DNA of 64,000 bases, taken from the NCBI RefSeq assembly GCF_001247745.1, contig NZ_LAIR01000002.1, positions 1,550,001-1,614,000 on the forward strand, read 5' to 3'. A program made the position numbers and the translations under genes. Shown here piece after piece: positions 7,021 to 15,260 of this stretch (its first letter is position 1; every line of letters begins with the position of its first letter). Source of the DNA: Luteipulveratus halotolerans. GTDB lineage: Bacteria; Actinomycetota; Actinomycetes; Actinomycetales; Dermatophilaceae. Under the pieces are notes generated by a model. The model was not told the origin of the DNA. It worked only from the letters and a program-made list of their open reading frames with translations, and made no database searches.

Positions 7021-9201
7021 TCACCAACCGGTGATGGCTCGCACGACCCCGTCCTGATACCCGGCGACCAGCGCTCGCTGCCCGCCGGCACCGACGATCA
7101 CCGGGGTGGCGAACGTGTTCGCGGTCGATGTCTGCAGCAACGGGGTGCTCGCGCCGGTGGCGAGGTCGATGCGTGCCAGGAGGCCGGCCGCGCCGAGCAG
7201 CAGCGCGTTCGAGCCGTCCCGGACCGGCCCCGCCTCGAACGACCGAGGTACGACGGACGCGCCACTCCACCGGGTCGCACCCGTCGTCGGATCGACGCAG
7301 GACGGGATGCCGAACTCGGTCACCAGGAGGCACCCGTGCTCGGTGACGAGTGCTGGGGTGTAGATGTAGCTGCCGGCCCGACGCCATCGGACCGCGCCTG
7401 TCGCGGCGTCGAGCGCGACAGCGCCCGAGACCGTCGAGACGAGGACGCCGCCGCCGGGTAGCAGCTCGATGGTGTCGCCCCAGGCGCCGTAGATGAGGCG
7501 CTGGTACGGCGCTGTGCGGGTGTTGGTCTCGAACGTCCACAACCGAGCGCCCGTACGCGCGTCGTAGGCGCGGACGAGTCCGTCACCGGAGCCGACCACG
7601 ACGCGCGTGCCGTCACACGCGGCACGTCCTGCGAACATCCCGCCGTTGTCGACCGCCCACCGTTGTCTGCCATCGCTCGTGAGTGCGTGAAGCCGGTTGC
7701 CCGCGGCGACGAGAACGGTCGGCTCACCGTCGACCGGTGCAACGGTGGGGGTTGCAGCCACCGGTGCACCGAGGTCGCTGCGCCACGCGAGGGCGCCGTC
7801 CTCCGTCCTCAAGGCGTACAGGTTGTGGTCGATGCTGGGCACCACGAGCCGCCCCTCATCGAGCGCGGCGGGCGCGCGCAGCACCGGTCCGACCCGGCGC
7901 GACCAGCGCGGTCGGGCGCTGTGCTCCGTGGTCTCCAGCCGCGCGATCTCACCGGTCGTCGTGGCCGCGACGACTCCTTCCGGCACGCCCAGTAGTCCGC
8001 CCTGCACGGCACCGTCGAGCCGATGCGACCATGCGATCCTCGGACCCGGTGCGGTGATCGTCATGCGCGCGACGGACTCGTAGCGCGCTCCGTCGCCGGA
8101 CACGGAGCGGATCTGTACGCGGTGCTCGCCGGGCACCAGCGCCGCGGATGGCAGGGTGGCTGACCAGGTCGCACCTGCGCCTGCTACCAGAGGTGTCCAC
8201 TGACCATCGCTGGTGCCGCCGAACACGCCCTGCGGGTACAGCTGGGCCGAGACGGACGCCGGCGTCTCCTGACCGAACCGGGCGGACACCGTCACCTGCT
8301 CAGGGCCGGGTACGGCAGCGACCTGAGCCGGTCGCACGTCCAGGCCGTTCTGTCCCGGCGCGAGGTCGATCGACGTCACCGCCTGCTGCGTCGGCTCGCC
8401 CACCGCAGGGACGGTCCACCGCGTGACGGTCAGGCTGCCGCCGTCCGTGGTCCGCTCGAACCAGTAGAAGCTCGGACCGTTGTAGGTGTTGATGCCCGAG
8501 ACCTGCGTGAGCCCGTTGAACCGCGACACGCTCTCCTGGTGGACGTGGCCGGCGAGCACCGCACGCACCGAGTACTGCTGGATCACCGTGAGCACGTCGT
8601 CGGTGTCGTTGACGAAGTAGTTACGACCACCAAGTGGGTAGTGCAGGAAGCAGACGGCCGGGGTGCCGGTGCGTGCCTCGCTGAGCGCCGCGCGCACGCG
8701 GTCGAGGCCCTCACGACCGAAGTAGCCGGGCTCCTGCAGCAGCTGGACCGGGGCGAGTCCGGCGAAGTGGACCCCACCGACGGCGAAGCTCGACCACTCC
8801 GGTCCGAACCAGCGCCGGTAGTCCGCGAGTCCTGTTGCGTCCCAACGAGACTCATGGTTGCCAGGGACGTGCTTCATCCTGTCCCACAGCCCGTTGGGGA
8901 CACTGGCGCGGTAGGCGGCGAACTCGTCGCCGGCCCCGTAGTCGGTGATGTCTCCGCAATGCAGCACGACGTCCGGTCGCAGGCTGCTGACCACGTCGAG
9001 AGCACGGCGCAGATCGGCAGATCTCTGGGGGAGCGTGACGTTCGCGTGCGTGTCGGTGACCATCGCGAAGCGCAGTGTCGGTGCAGCGGCGGCCGCCGCT
9101 GCACCTGCCTGGGGCAGGAGGGCGCCCGCGGAGAGGGCCCCTCCCATCGCGAGCAGTCGTCGTCGGGTCACGCCGCTGCTGCTGTACGCCGGTCCGGTCA
9201 T
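7021..9201 (-). CDS. Tat-exported calcineurin-like metallophosphoesterase with PQQ-type beta-propeller
   Basis: The protein has 726 residues. A Tat signal (TRRRLLAMGGALSAG) is followed by a metallophosphoesterase domain with all metal motifs: MVTDTHAN, HCGDITDYG, PGNHESRWD, FLHYPLGG and AGHVHQE. A beta-sandwich linker then leads into a C-terminal propeller of PQQ/WD-like repeats (APAALDEGRLVVPSIDHNLYAL, GARLWTFET, AATGAVRWRRAG). It is likely an extracytoplasmic phosphodiesterase or nucleotidase with a ligand- or wall-binding propeller. ATG 9201 has GAGGAG about 7 nt upstream. Confidence 0.88.
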   Translation of the reverse strand: MTGPAYSSSGVTRRRLLAMGGALSAGALLPQAGAAAAAAAPTLRFAMVTDTHANVTLPQRSADLRRALDVVSSLRPDVVLHCGDITDYGAGDEFAAYRASVPNGLWDRMKHVPGNHESRWDATGLADYRRWFGPEWSSFAVGGVHFAGLAPVQLLQEPGYFGREGLDRVRAALSEARTGTPAVCFLHYPLGGRNYFVNDTDDVLTVIQQYSVRAVLAGHVHQESVSRFNGLTQVSGINTYNGPSFYWFERTTDGGSLTVTRWTVPAVGEPTQQAVTSIDLAPGQNGLDVRPAQVAAVPGPEQVTVSARFGQETPASVSAQLYPQGVFGGTSDGQWTPLVAGAGATWSATLPSAALVPGEHRVQIRSVSGDGARYESVARMTITAPGPRIAWSHRLDGAVQGGLLGVPEGVVAATTTGEIARLETTEHSARPRWSRRVGPVLRAPAALDEGRLVVPSIDHNLYALRTEDGALAWRSDLGAPVAATPTVAPVDGEPTVLVAAGNRLHALTSDGRQRWAVDNGGMFAGRAACDGTRVVVGSGDGLVRAYDARTGARLWTFETNTRTAPYQRLIYGAWGDTIELLPGGGVLVSTVSGAVALDAATGAVRWRRAGSYIYTPALVTEHGCLLVTEFGIPSCVDPTTGATRWSGASVVPRSFEAGPVRDGSNALLLGAAGLLARIDLATGASTPLLQTSTANTFATPVIVGAGGQRALVAGYQDGVVRAITGW

Positions 9202-9373
9202 CGCGGTCTCCTCGTCACGTGCACTGAGCGTGCACCCGGGGCGACCGTAGGAGCCGTACAGGACCGGCGCGTGACCGCGCGTCGACGGGTGCGGGAAGGC
9301 CACCCGACACCTGCGTGCACGGAGTCGCCCAGTGCTGGAGCTGTCTGCGGTGGCACCGTGACACGATCGGGGC

Positions 9374-9814
9374 GTGAGCAGCACCTCGGACGACCAGCGC
9401 CTGCGTGATCTGCGTCTGCTGCGACGTGTCCGTGACCGGATGGACCGTGACTACGCGCAGCCGCTGGACGTCGCGGCGCTGGCGGCCGGCGTACACATGT
9501 CGGCGGGCCATCTGAGCCGTGAGTTCAAACGGGCGTACGGCGAGTCGCCGTACTCGTATCTCATGACGCGGCGGATCGAACGAGCGATGGCCCTGCTGCG
9601 CCGTGGCGATCTCAGCGTCACCGACGTCTGCTTCACGGTCGGGTGCTCGTCGCTCGGCACGTTCAGCACCCGGTTCAGCGAGCTCGTCGGCATGTCTCCG
9701 AGGGCGTACAAGATCGCGGCCGAGCAGTCGACGGCCGGGCTGCCGAGCTGTGTGGTCAAGCAGGTGACCCGACCGATCAGGAATCAAGAAGCACGGCAGA
9801 GCAGCTCGTCCTAG
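9374..9814 (+). CDS. AraC-type regulator, DNA-binding domain only
   Basis: In this 146-residue protein the two helix-turn-helix motifs of the AraC family occupy residues about 25-115: LDVAALAAGVHMSAGHLSREFKRAYGESPYSYL and LSVTDVCFTVGCSSLGTFSTRFSELVGMSPRAY. There is no ligand-binding arm, as in the short SoxS/MarA-like class. The two VOC genes that follow start only 10 and 413 nt downstream on the same strand, so the three probably form one transcription unit. Confidence 0.88.
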   Translation: MSSTSDDQRLRDLRLLRRVRDRMDRDYAQPLDVAALAAGVHMSAGHLSREFKRAYGESPYSYLMTRRIERAMALLRRGDLSVTDVCFTVGCSSLGTFSTRFSELVGMSPRAYKIAAEQSTAGLPSCVVKQVTRPIRNQEARQSSSS

Positions 9815-9824
9815 CGTTCTGCGC

Positions 9825-10235
9825 ATGGCGATTCACATCCACTCCGCGTTCCTCCCGCACGACGATGCCGAGGCCGCGCTGGCGTTCTACCGCGAGGGCC
9901 TCGGGTTCGAGCTGCGCAACGACGTGGGCTACAACGGCCTGCGTTGGCTGACCGTCGGCCCGCCCGACCAGCCCGACGTCAACCTGGTGCTCTTCCCGCC
10001 GGGAGCCGACCCGGGCGTCACCGACGACGAGCGCCGCACCATCACCGAGATGATGGCCAAGGGCACCTACGGCATCGTGACGCTCTCGACCGCCGACCTC
10101 GATGCTGCGTTCGAGCGGCTGCAGGCGACCGACGCCGAGGTCATGCAGGAGCCCACCGACCAGCCGTACGGCGTGCGTGACTGCGCGTTCCGGGACCCGG
10201 CCGGCAACACCGTCCGCATCAACGAGGTGAAGTGA
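9825..10235 (+). CDS. VOC family protein (glyoxalase-like)
   Basis: The 136-residue protein has a clear VOC module: HSAFLPHDDAEAALAFYREGLGFELRND at the start, YGVRDCAFRDPAGNTVRINE at the end. The arrangement His-Glu with CAFRDPAGN resembles the PhnB/bleomycin-resistance type. It starts 10 nt after the AraC regulator stop and is followed 1 nt later by another VOC gene, indicating co-transcription. The reaction is not assignable. Confidence 0.85.
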   Translation: MAIHIHSAFLPHDDAEAALAFYREGLGFELRNDVGYNGLRWLTVGPPDQPDVNLVLFPPGADPGVTDDERRTITEMMAKGTYGIVTLSTADLDAAFERLQATDAEVMQEPTDQPYGVRDCAFRDPAGNTVRINEVK

Positions 10236-10236
10236 C

Positions 10237-10839
10237 ATGGCGACCATTCGTTCGCTGAGCATCGAGTCCGCGGATTCCGTTGCGGCACAAGCGTTCTACG
10301 ACAAGGCGTTCGGCCTGGGCGACATCGTGACGCTGCGTGAGGCGGCAGGGGAGTCGACCGGTTTCCGGGGCTTCACCGTCTCGTTGCTCGTGGCCCAGCC
10401 GAGCACCGCGGACAGCTACCTCGCGAGCGCCGCAGAGGCCGGCGCGACGGTCCTGAAGCCCGGCAGCAAGAGCCTGTGGGGCTATGGGGGAGTCGTGCAG
10501 GCGCCGGACGGCACGATCTGGAAGGTCGCGACCTCGTCGAAGAAGGACAAGGGGCCGGCGACGCGTGAGGTCGAGAACGTCGTTCTGCTGCTCGGTGCCG
10601 ATGACGTGAAGGCGACGAAGGCGTTCTACGTCGACCGTGGCGTCGGTGTCGACCGCAGCTTCGGAGGCAAGTACGTCGAGATGTCGTTCGCAGACTCGCC
10701 GGTCAGCCTGAGCCTCTACCAGCGCAAGGACCTGGCCAAGGACGCCGGTGTGGCGGTCGAGGGCTCGGGTTCGCACCGGCTCGTGATCGAGGGCGACCTC
10801 GGCGCGTTCACCGACCCTAACGGGTTCGTCTGGGAGTGA
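10237..10839 (+). CDS. Two-module VOC family protein
   Basis: The 200-residue protein contains two consecutive VOC half-modules: IRSLSIESADSVAAQAFYDKAFGLGDIV with GGVVQAPDGTIWKVA, and VENVVLLLGADDVKATKAFYVDRGVGVDRSF with FTDPNGFVWE. The final metal-ligand strand ends right at the stop. The start lies 1 nt after the preceding VOC stop, suggesting translational coupling. Together with the AraC gene this looks like a small stress- or toxin-response operon. Confidence 0.85.
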   Translation: MATIRSLSIESADSVAAQAFYDKAFGLGDIVTLREAAGESTGFRGFTVSLLVAQPSTADSYLASAAEAGATVLKPGSKSLWGYGGVVQAPDGTIWKVATSSKKDKGPATREVENVVLLLGADDVKATKAFYVDRGVGVDRSFGGKYVEMSFADSPVSLSLYQRKDLAKDAGVAVEGSGSHRLVIEGDLGAFTDPNGFVWE

Positions 10840-10858
10840 ATCGGTGTCGGAAGGCGCG

Positions 10859-11518
10859 CTACGTCGCCTGTTGCGCCTGGCGACGAGCCCAACGGTCGAA
10901 CTCCTGCGCCATCGCCGATTCCTCGCTACCGGCAAACAAGAGAGCGGCTGACAGGAGCCGGTCCAGCTCCGGGCTCGGGCCGCAATCGACGATGAGCATG
11001 GCGCGAGCGCGCAGGAAGTGGCTCGGGAAGTCCTCGTAGCGGAGGTCTCCGAGATCACCCTGCTCGACTGCTGCCAGGCACCCGCCCGGTGAGAGCAGAG
11101 CGTCCAACAGGGGCCAACCGGTCTGCTCGAGCTGCCTGACCATGTCCTGCACCGCGTCCGTGGCGCTCACCTCATCCGTGACGCGCCACCAACGCTCGAA
11201 CTCAGCGCTGGTCCCGGTCGGCTGCAGTCGGGTGCGGTAGAGCCCCGCATCCTCGTGAATGCGACTGACGTCGCCGGTGATCTCGTTGTCGAAGTCGCGC
11301 CACCATCTGATCCACGGCTCGGGCGCTACTGCGAGGTTCACGATGCACTCGAGTTCGGAGGAGGTGTTCCACATCGATGTCTGGATGTGGACCACTGCCC
11401 AGTCGCCAGCGGGTGTGGACCGGCGCCAGGTCGGGAAAGCCCCCTTGAACCCGTGGGCACGGGCGTTGGGGCCGAAGACGTCTCGCACCGCAAGCCGGAG
11501 TGCCTTCTGCGCCGTCAT
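10859..11518 (-). CDS. DUF4304-like protein
   Basis: The 219-residue soluble protein starts KALRLAVRDVFGPNARAHGFKGAFPTWRR, then WAVVHIQTSMWN and CIVNLAVAPEPWIRWW. This pattern resembles DUF4304 proteins (conserved aromatic/Trp-rich beta-sheet of unknown role). No catalytic motif, signal or membrane segment is visible. It is convergent with the VOC gene at 10237 and separated from the VOC gene at 11576 by a strong hairpin, so it is probably transcribed on its own. Confidence 0.7.
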   Translation of the reverse strand: MTAQKALRLAVRDVFGPNARAHGFKGAFPTWRRSTPAGDWAVVHIQTSMWNTSSELECIVNLAVAPEPWIRWWRDFDNEITGDVSRIHEDAGLYRTRLQPTGTSAEFERWWRVTDEVSATDAVQDMVRQLEQTGWPLLDALLSPGGCLAAVEQGDLGDLRYEDFPSHFLRARAMLIVDCGPSPELDRLLSAALLFAGSEESAMAQEFDRWARRQAQQAT

Positions 11519-11531
11519 TTGCAGACAGTGA

Positions 11532-11570
11532 CACAGCGGGTGTCGGACGCGTCTTCCGACACCCGCTGTG
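11532..11570 (-). terminator. 16-bp perfect hairpin downstream of the VOC gene at 11576
   Basis: CACAGCGGGTGTCGGA (11532-11547) pairs perfectly with 11555-11570 around a 7-nt loop. It begins six bases past the VOC stop on the minus strand and just before the DUF4304 start, so it probably ends VOC transcription. Confidence 0.7.
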
Positions 11571-11575
11571 AGCGT

Positions 11576-11962
11576 TCAGGGCGTGGCCATGTCGTCGAGG
11601 CACAGGATGTTGTCCTCGCTGTCCTTGAACCACGCGGCGTGACCCATCCCGTCGAAGCTCGCGACGTCGCCGTCCCAGGTCGTGCCAGGCATGTCGTAGT
11701 GCTCGAACGTCACGCCCTTGGCCTTGAGCCCGTCCACTTCGGCGGCGACGTCCTGGACATGGAACTGAGCGATCGTGTGGCCGGCCTGACCGGCGTACTC
11801 GGTCTCGTAGAGGAAGAACGTCGTGCCGCCGGCCGTGGTGTAGATCAGGCCGCCCGGGTTCTCCGAGGCCGGGCTGAGGCCGAGCGTGTCGGCGTAGAAC
11901 CTGCGGGCTCGATCGAGGTCGCCCGCTGGGATGTTGGCCGTGACCTGGCTGTCGTTGAGCAT
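11576..11962 (-). CDS. VOC family protein
   Basis: The 128-residue protein has one VOC module: QVTANIPAGDLDRARRFYADTLGLSP, IAQFHVQDVAAEVDGLKAKGV and HAAWFKDSEDNILCLDD. The last motif carries the terminal Glu/Asp metal ligand position. The product is similar to small fosfomycin/bleomycin-fold proteins but no substrate can be named. The IS630 element begins 55 bp upstream of the start, so the native promoter may have been displaced or disrupted. Confidence 0.85.
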   Translation of the reverse strand: MLNDSQVTANIPAGDLDRARRFYADTLGLSPASENPGGLIYTTAGGTTFFLYETEYAGQAGHTIAQFHVQDVAAEVDGLKAKGVTFEHYDMPGTTWDGDVASFDGMGHAAWFKDSEDNILCLDDMATP

Positions 11963-12017
11963 GGCAGTGCCTCCGCAGGATGTGAGGAACGCCCCGAACG
12001 CCCTCTACGAATGACGC

Positions 12018-13127
12018 TAGTGTCGCGCGTCATTAATTCTTTGACAGTATGGGATGATGGCGTATGCCGTCACCTGCTCTGGAGATCAGCGATGAGGATC
12101 GTGCGACCCTGACCTCGTGGACACGGTCGCGCACGTTGCCGGCGGGACGTGCGCAGAGGGCGCGGATCGTGCTGGCCGTCGCGGCGGGGGCGGGCACCTC
12201 TGCGGTGGCTCGGCAGGTCGGGACCTCGCGTCCGACGGTGATCAAGTGGCGTGACCGGTTCGCCGTCGACGGGCTCGCTGGCCTGGAGGACGAGGAGCGT
12301 TCGGGCCGACCGAAACGCGTCGATGATGCCGGGATCATCGCCACCACGCTTGAGCCGCCACCGGCCAGGCTCGGGGTGACGCATTGGTCCTCGCGGCTGC
12401 TGGGCCAGCACCTGGGGGTCGGGGATGCCACTGTGGCCCGCGCCTGGCGCAAGTACGGGGTCAAGCCGTGGCGGCGGGAGACGTTCAAGTTCTCCACCGA
12501 CCCGGAGCTGGAGGCCAAGGTCCGCGACGTGGTCGGGCTGTACCTGAACCCGCCGGAGAAGGCGGTCGTGCTGTGCGTGGATGAGAAGTCCCAGATCCAG
12601 GCCTTGAACCGGACCGCGCCGATCCTGCCGCTTCGACCGGGTTTGCCGGAGAAGGCGACCCACGACTACAAGCGCAATGGCACCACCACGCTGTTCGCCG
12701 CTCTTGAGGTGGCCACCGGTGCGGTGACCGACCAGTGCTACGACCGGCACGGCAAGGCCGAGTTCCTCGACTTCCTCAAGAAGGTCGCCAGGGCCTACCC
12801 GCGCCGGGAGCTGCACGTGGTCCTGGACAATTACCACACGCACAAGCACGAGGACATCAAGCAGTGGCTGGCCAAGCACCCGCGGATCACGTTGCACTTC
12901 ACCCCGACCAGCGGGTCCTGGCTCAACCTCGTCGAGGTCTTCTTCGGGATCATCACCCGACAGGCCATCCGCCGCGGCTCCTTCGACAGCGTCAAGCAAC
13001 TCGTCGCAGCGATCAGCACCTTCATCGACGGCTGGAACGAGCGCTGCCACCCATTCATCTGGACCAAGACCGCCGAGGAGATCCTGCCTCACGCCACCCG
13101 TCAAACCAGTTTAGGCGCGCGACACTA
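12018..13127 (+). mobile_element. IS630-family insertion sequence, complete
   Basis: The element is about 1.1 kb. Its outer ends read GTGTCGCGCG inward from both sides (12020-12029 and the complement of 13116-13125), with a second shared block TTTGAC further in. Each end is flanked by TA (12018-12019 and 13126-13127), the target duplication of the IS630/Tc1-mariner group. It contains one intact transposase gene. The right TA completes the stop codons of both the transposase and the neighbouring cadD. Confidence 0.88.
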
Positions 13128-13128
13128 G
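12064..13128 (+). CDS. IS630 family transposase
   Basis: The 354-residue transposase is full length. The N-terminal helix-turn-helix (ARIVLAVAAGAGTSAVARQVGTSRPTVIKWRDRF) is of the IS630/homeodomain-like kind. The DDE catalytic triad is visible: D173 in CVDEKSQ, D255 in VVLDNYHTH and E291 in LNLVEVFFG. It should bind the terminal inverted repeats and cut and paste the element into TA targets. The frame is uninterrupted, so the element may be active. Confidence 0.93.
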   Translation: MPSPALEISDEDRATLTSWTRSRTLPAGRAQRARIVLAVAAGAGTSAVARQVGTSRPTVIKWRDRFAVDGLAGLEDEERSGRPKRVDDAGIIATTLEPPPARLGVTHWSSRLLGQHLGVGDATVARAWRKYGVKPWRRETFKFSTDPELEAKVRDVVGLYLNPPEKAVVLCVDEKSQIQALNRTAPILPLRPGLPEKATHDYKRNGTTTLFAALEVATGAVTDQCYDRHGKAEFLDFLKKVARAYPRRELHVVLDNYHTHKHEDIKQWLAKHPRITLHFTPTSGSWLNLVEVFFGIITRQAIRRGSFDSVKQLVAAISTFIDGWNERCHPFIWTKTAEEILPHATRQTSLGARH

Positions 13129-13721
13129 AGGCCGAACGCGCCGCCACCGACGAGGATCGCGACGCCCAGTCCGATCAGGACGATCGGGAAGAGGATGTGC
13201 TCCCACCGTTCCAGGACCTCGGCGATGGGTCGACGCGTGGCGACGAACTTGGTCATGGCCACCAACACAGCCACGAGCACGAGGAACACGATGCAGAAGG
13301 TGATGACAGCGGGAGTACTGATGTTGAGGAACACCGGGACATAGACGCCGATATTGTCTCCACCGTTGGCGAAGGTGACTCCGGCGACGGTCGCCACTGC
13401 AACGCTCTTGCCGGATACGGCGGCATCATCGTCGTCGCCCTCGCCGCGGTAGGCCTGCCATGCGGCCCAGAGGCCCAGCGCGAGGGGGATGAGCCCGAAG
13501 TAGGGAATGGCCTCCTCTGGCAGTGCCCACCCCGCCCCCAGGGTCACCAGCAGTGCGGCGGCGAGGATCCCGACGAAGCCGAGGTACTGCCCGGCCAGGA
13601 TCTTCGCGGTCGTCCCCGGACGCCCCGCCCCTCGGGCGAAGAAGAGTGAGAGCACGATGATGTCATCGATGTTGGTCGCGACGAAGAGCCCGATCGCTTG
13701 GAGCAGTGCCGTGACCGTCAT
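13125..13721 (-). CDS. cadD: CadD-family cadmium resistance transporter
   Basis: The 198-residue polytopic membrane protein has 5-6 hydrophobic segments. Conserved motifs of the Cad family (PF03596) are present: ATNIDDIIVLSLFFAR near the N-terminus, GQYLGFVGIL and FANGGDNIGVYVPVF. The paired acidic NIDD and GGDN motifs are typical of the putative metal path. It is expected to export or sequester Cd2+ at the membrane. The start overlaps the cmtR stop by 4 nt. The last codons and stop run into the IS630 right end, which may have trimmed the C-terminus slightly. Confidence 0.88.
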   Translation of the reverse strand: MTVTALLQAIGLFVATNIDDIIVLSLFFARGAGRPGTTAKILAGQYLGFVGILAAALLVTLGAGWALPEEAIPYFGLIPLALGLWAAWQAYRGEGDDDDAAVSGKSVAVATVAGVTFANGGDNIGVYVPVFLNISTPAVITFCIVFLVLVAVLVAMTKFVATRRPIAEVLERWEHILFPIVLIGLGVAILVGGGAFGL

Positions 13722-14077
13722 GCCCTAGTGCTCCCTTCATGGCAGCCGGGCACATCGCAGGTGACGTCGAGGCAGGGAGCGTCCTCGTCGACGGCCAGCT
13801 TGACCTCGACCAGCTCGGTGAGCGCACGCGCGAGGTGGGGGTCAGCGATCTCGTAGAGGGCCTGACGGCCTTCATGGGTGGCGACCACTATTCCGCAGTC
13901 CCGCAGGCACCCCAGGTGGTTGGACACGTTCGAGCGCGTCAGGTCCAGAGCGTTGGCGAGTTCTGCCGGGTGCGCAGGGCACGCCAGAAGCGACAGGAGT
14001 ATCCGTGAGCGAGTGGGGTCGGCCATCGCCCGGCCCAGGCGCTGCATGGCATCCAAGCGGGAAGTAAGAGTCAGCAT
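13718..14077 (-). CDS. cmtR: CmtR-type ArsR/SmtB Cd/Pb-responsive repressor
   Basis: The protein has 119 residues and begins MLTLTSRLDAMQRLGRAMADPTR, which parallels the start of M. tuberculosis CmtR; seven more codons are open upstream. The recognition helix LTRSNVSNHLGCLRDCGIVVATHEGRQALY carries the C-x3-C pair that binds Cd/Pb in CmtR. A third cysteine follows in DEDAPCLDVTC, and a C/H-rich tail (CDVPGCHEG) extends it. Metal binding should release the operator and induce cmtR-cadD. The ATG lies inside the operator palindrome, implying very short or leaderless mRNA. Confidence 0.88.
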   Translation of the reverse strand: MLTLTSRLDAMQRLGRAMADPTRSRILLSLLACPAHPAELANALDLTRSNVSNHLGCLRDCGIVVATHEGRQALYEIADPHLARALTELVEVKLAVDEDAPCLDVTCDVPGCHEGSTRA

Positions 14078-14101
14078 GCACTGAACAATACAGTGCATGC
14101 T
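14073..14101 (-). promoter_or_regulatory. CmtR operator: 11-bp perfect inverted repeat over the cmtR start
   Basis: AGCATGCACTG (14073-14083) and its exact reverse complement (14091-14101) flank a 7-bp AT-rich centre. The repeat covers the cmtR start codon (14075-14077), so binding would block both initiation of transcription and the 5' end of the gene. ArsR/SmtB dimers bind imperfect 12-2-12 type repeats, and this site is of comparable size. Binding by CmtR is inferred from position. Confidence 0.7.
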
Positions 14102-14189
14102 GAACTAAACTTCATCCTGCCCACATTGCCCGCTGCACGCAAGCTCCCGGTAAGAGGGCTGGACGGCTCTCCCCCGAGCACCTGGAGGC

Positions 14190-14242
14190 AAGACCGCCGA
14201 CCCCCGCGCAACCCGTCAAACAACTTCAGACGCGCGACACTA
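14190..14242 (+). mobile_element. Truncated right end of an IS630-type element
   Basis: This segment matches the right terminus of the complete IS at 12018-13127. It has AAGACCGCCGA of the transposase 3' region, then ACCCGTCAAAC, and the terminal CGCGCGACAC followed by TA. The rest of the element is missing, and the sequence differs at several positions from the complete copy, so it is a relative rather than a duplicate. With the complete copy in the same orientation it brackets cmtR-cadD. Confidence 0.8.
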
Positions 14243-14299
14243 GACGTGTGGTGGCCCTCGTCAAGACGGTCTGTGACACGCGTGGGTCGGTGCAACAAC

Positions 14300-15199
14300 T
14301 CAGGGTCGCCGCCGCCGAGCGATCCAGGCATGGACGTCGTCCTGCGCGGCGCGCGCCATCGGCGTCGGGTGCCCGGTGAAGCCGTGCGGCGCCTCCGGAT
14401 AGACCCGCAGGTCCACGTCGACGCCGACAGCCGGGACGCCATGGCCAGGTTGTCGTCCAGGAGCACGTCGGCGCTGCCGACCACCATCAGGACCGGCGGC
14501 AGGCCGCGTAGGTCGGCGAACGCAGGGGAGAGGTCGGGGTGCGTACGGTCCCCGGCGGCGCCGGCGTACGCGTCCAGGAAGTACTCATCGGCGAACAGGC
14601 GTCCGGCCGGCGTTGTGCCACTGAGGTCGTACGTGCCGAACTGCAGGACTGCGGACGTGAAACCGCGAATTCCCTTGTCTCGCAATCGAATCAGAGTCGT
14701 CATGGCCAGCGTCGCGCCAGCAGATGACCCCATGGGGGCGAATCCTGATTCCCCGAACGTATGTACGAAATGTTCGATGAGCCAGAGTGCGGCGACCTCG
14801 CAGTCGTCAGGGGCGGCCGGCCAGGGATGCTCGGGTGCGAGTCGGTAGTCCGCGGAGGCGACGACGAGCCCGAGGGCGTCCGCGAGACGCTGGTTGCATA
14901 CGTCCTGAGCGGCCGCCGAAACCCATGTAGAACCCGCCGCCGTGGATGTTCAGCGCGGCGCTGACGGCTGGCCGGTCGGCAGGTTCGTGCAGGCGCAGCA
15001 TCACGTGGCGATCATCAGATCTGATCTGTACGACGCGCGCCGGAGGCTCGGACGGCGTCGGCGGCGGGATGTTGTCGCGGGCCGTCATGAGCTCGTCCAG
15101 ACCTGCCGGCCCGCGGCGCGCGGGCCGGTCGGCGTAGAACGCACGTGACGGCAGCACAGTGCGTCCAGACGTGCGTCCGTAGGCGCCGATAATCCACAT
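14300..15199 (-). pseudogene. Hormone-sensitive-lipase-type alpha/beta hydrolase, two frameshifts
   Basis: Three frames together spell one esterase. Frame one (15199 to about 14915) gives LHEPADRPAVSAALNIHGGGFYMGF with the HGGG oxyanion motif. Frame two gives AQDVCNQRLADALGLVVASADYRLAPEHPWPAAPDD and then MGSSAGATLAMTTLIRLRD with the GxSxG serine. Frame three, after a second shift near 14425, gives VDVDLRVYPEAPHGFTGHP with the catalytic His and ends at TGA 14300-14302. All catalytic residues survive but in different frames. The exact start is uncertain. The gene ends 58 bp from the IS remnant. Confidence 0.8.
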
Positions 15200-15203
15200 T
15201 ATG
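15184..15203 (+). repeat. Left copy of a 20-bp inverted repeat flanking the HAD-GNAT-GNAT block
   Basis: The inward reading is CGCCGATAATCCACATTATG. The right copy at 17258-17277 matches in inverse orientation at 19 of 20 positions. The core TAATCCACATTA is AT-rich and semi-palindromic. The repeat lies across the apparent start of the decayed esterase gene. Confidence 0.85.
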
Positions 15204-15260
15204 TCAAGTAACGGGAATCCAGCCCACCCCCGACCGTTGGTCCATGCCCCGGTGCCGAGC

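Noticed and set aside
6456..7091. N-terminal extension of the GntP permease up to 7091
   Set aside because: The extension overlaps the opposite YcaQ-like gene, has no membrane segments and lacks GntP homology; the ATG at 6455 gives the normal length.
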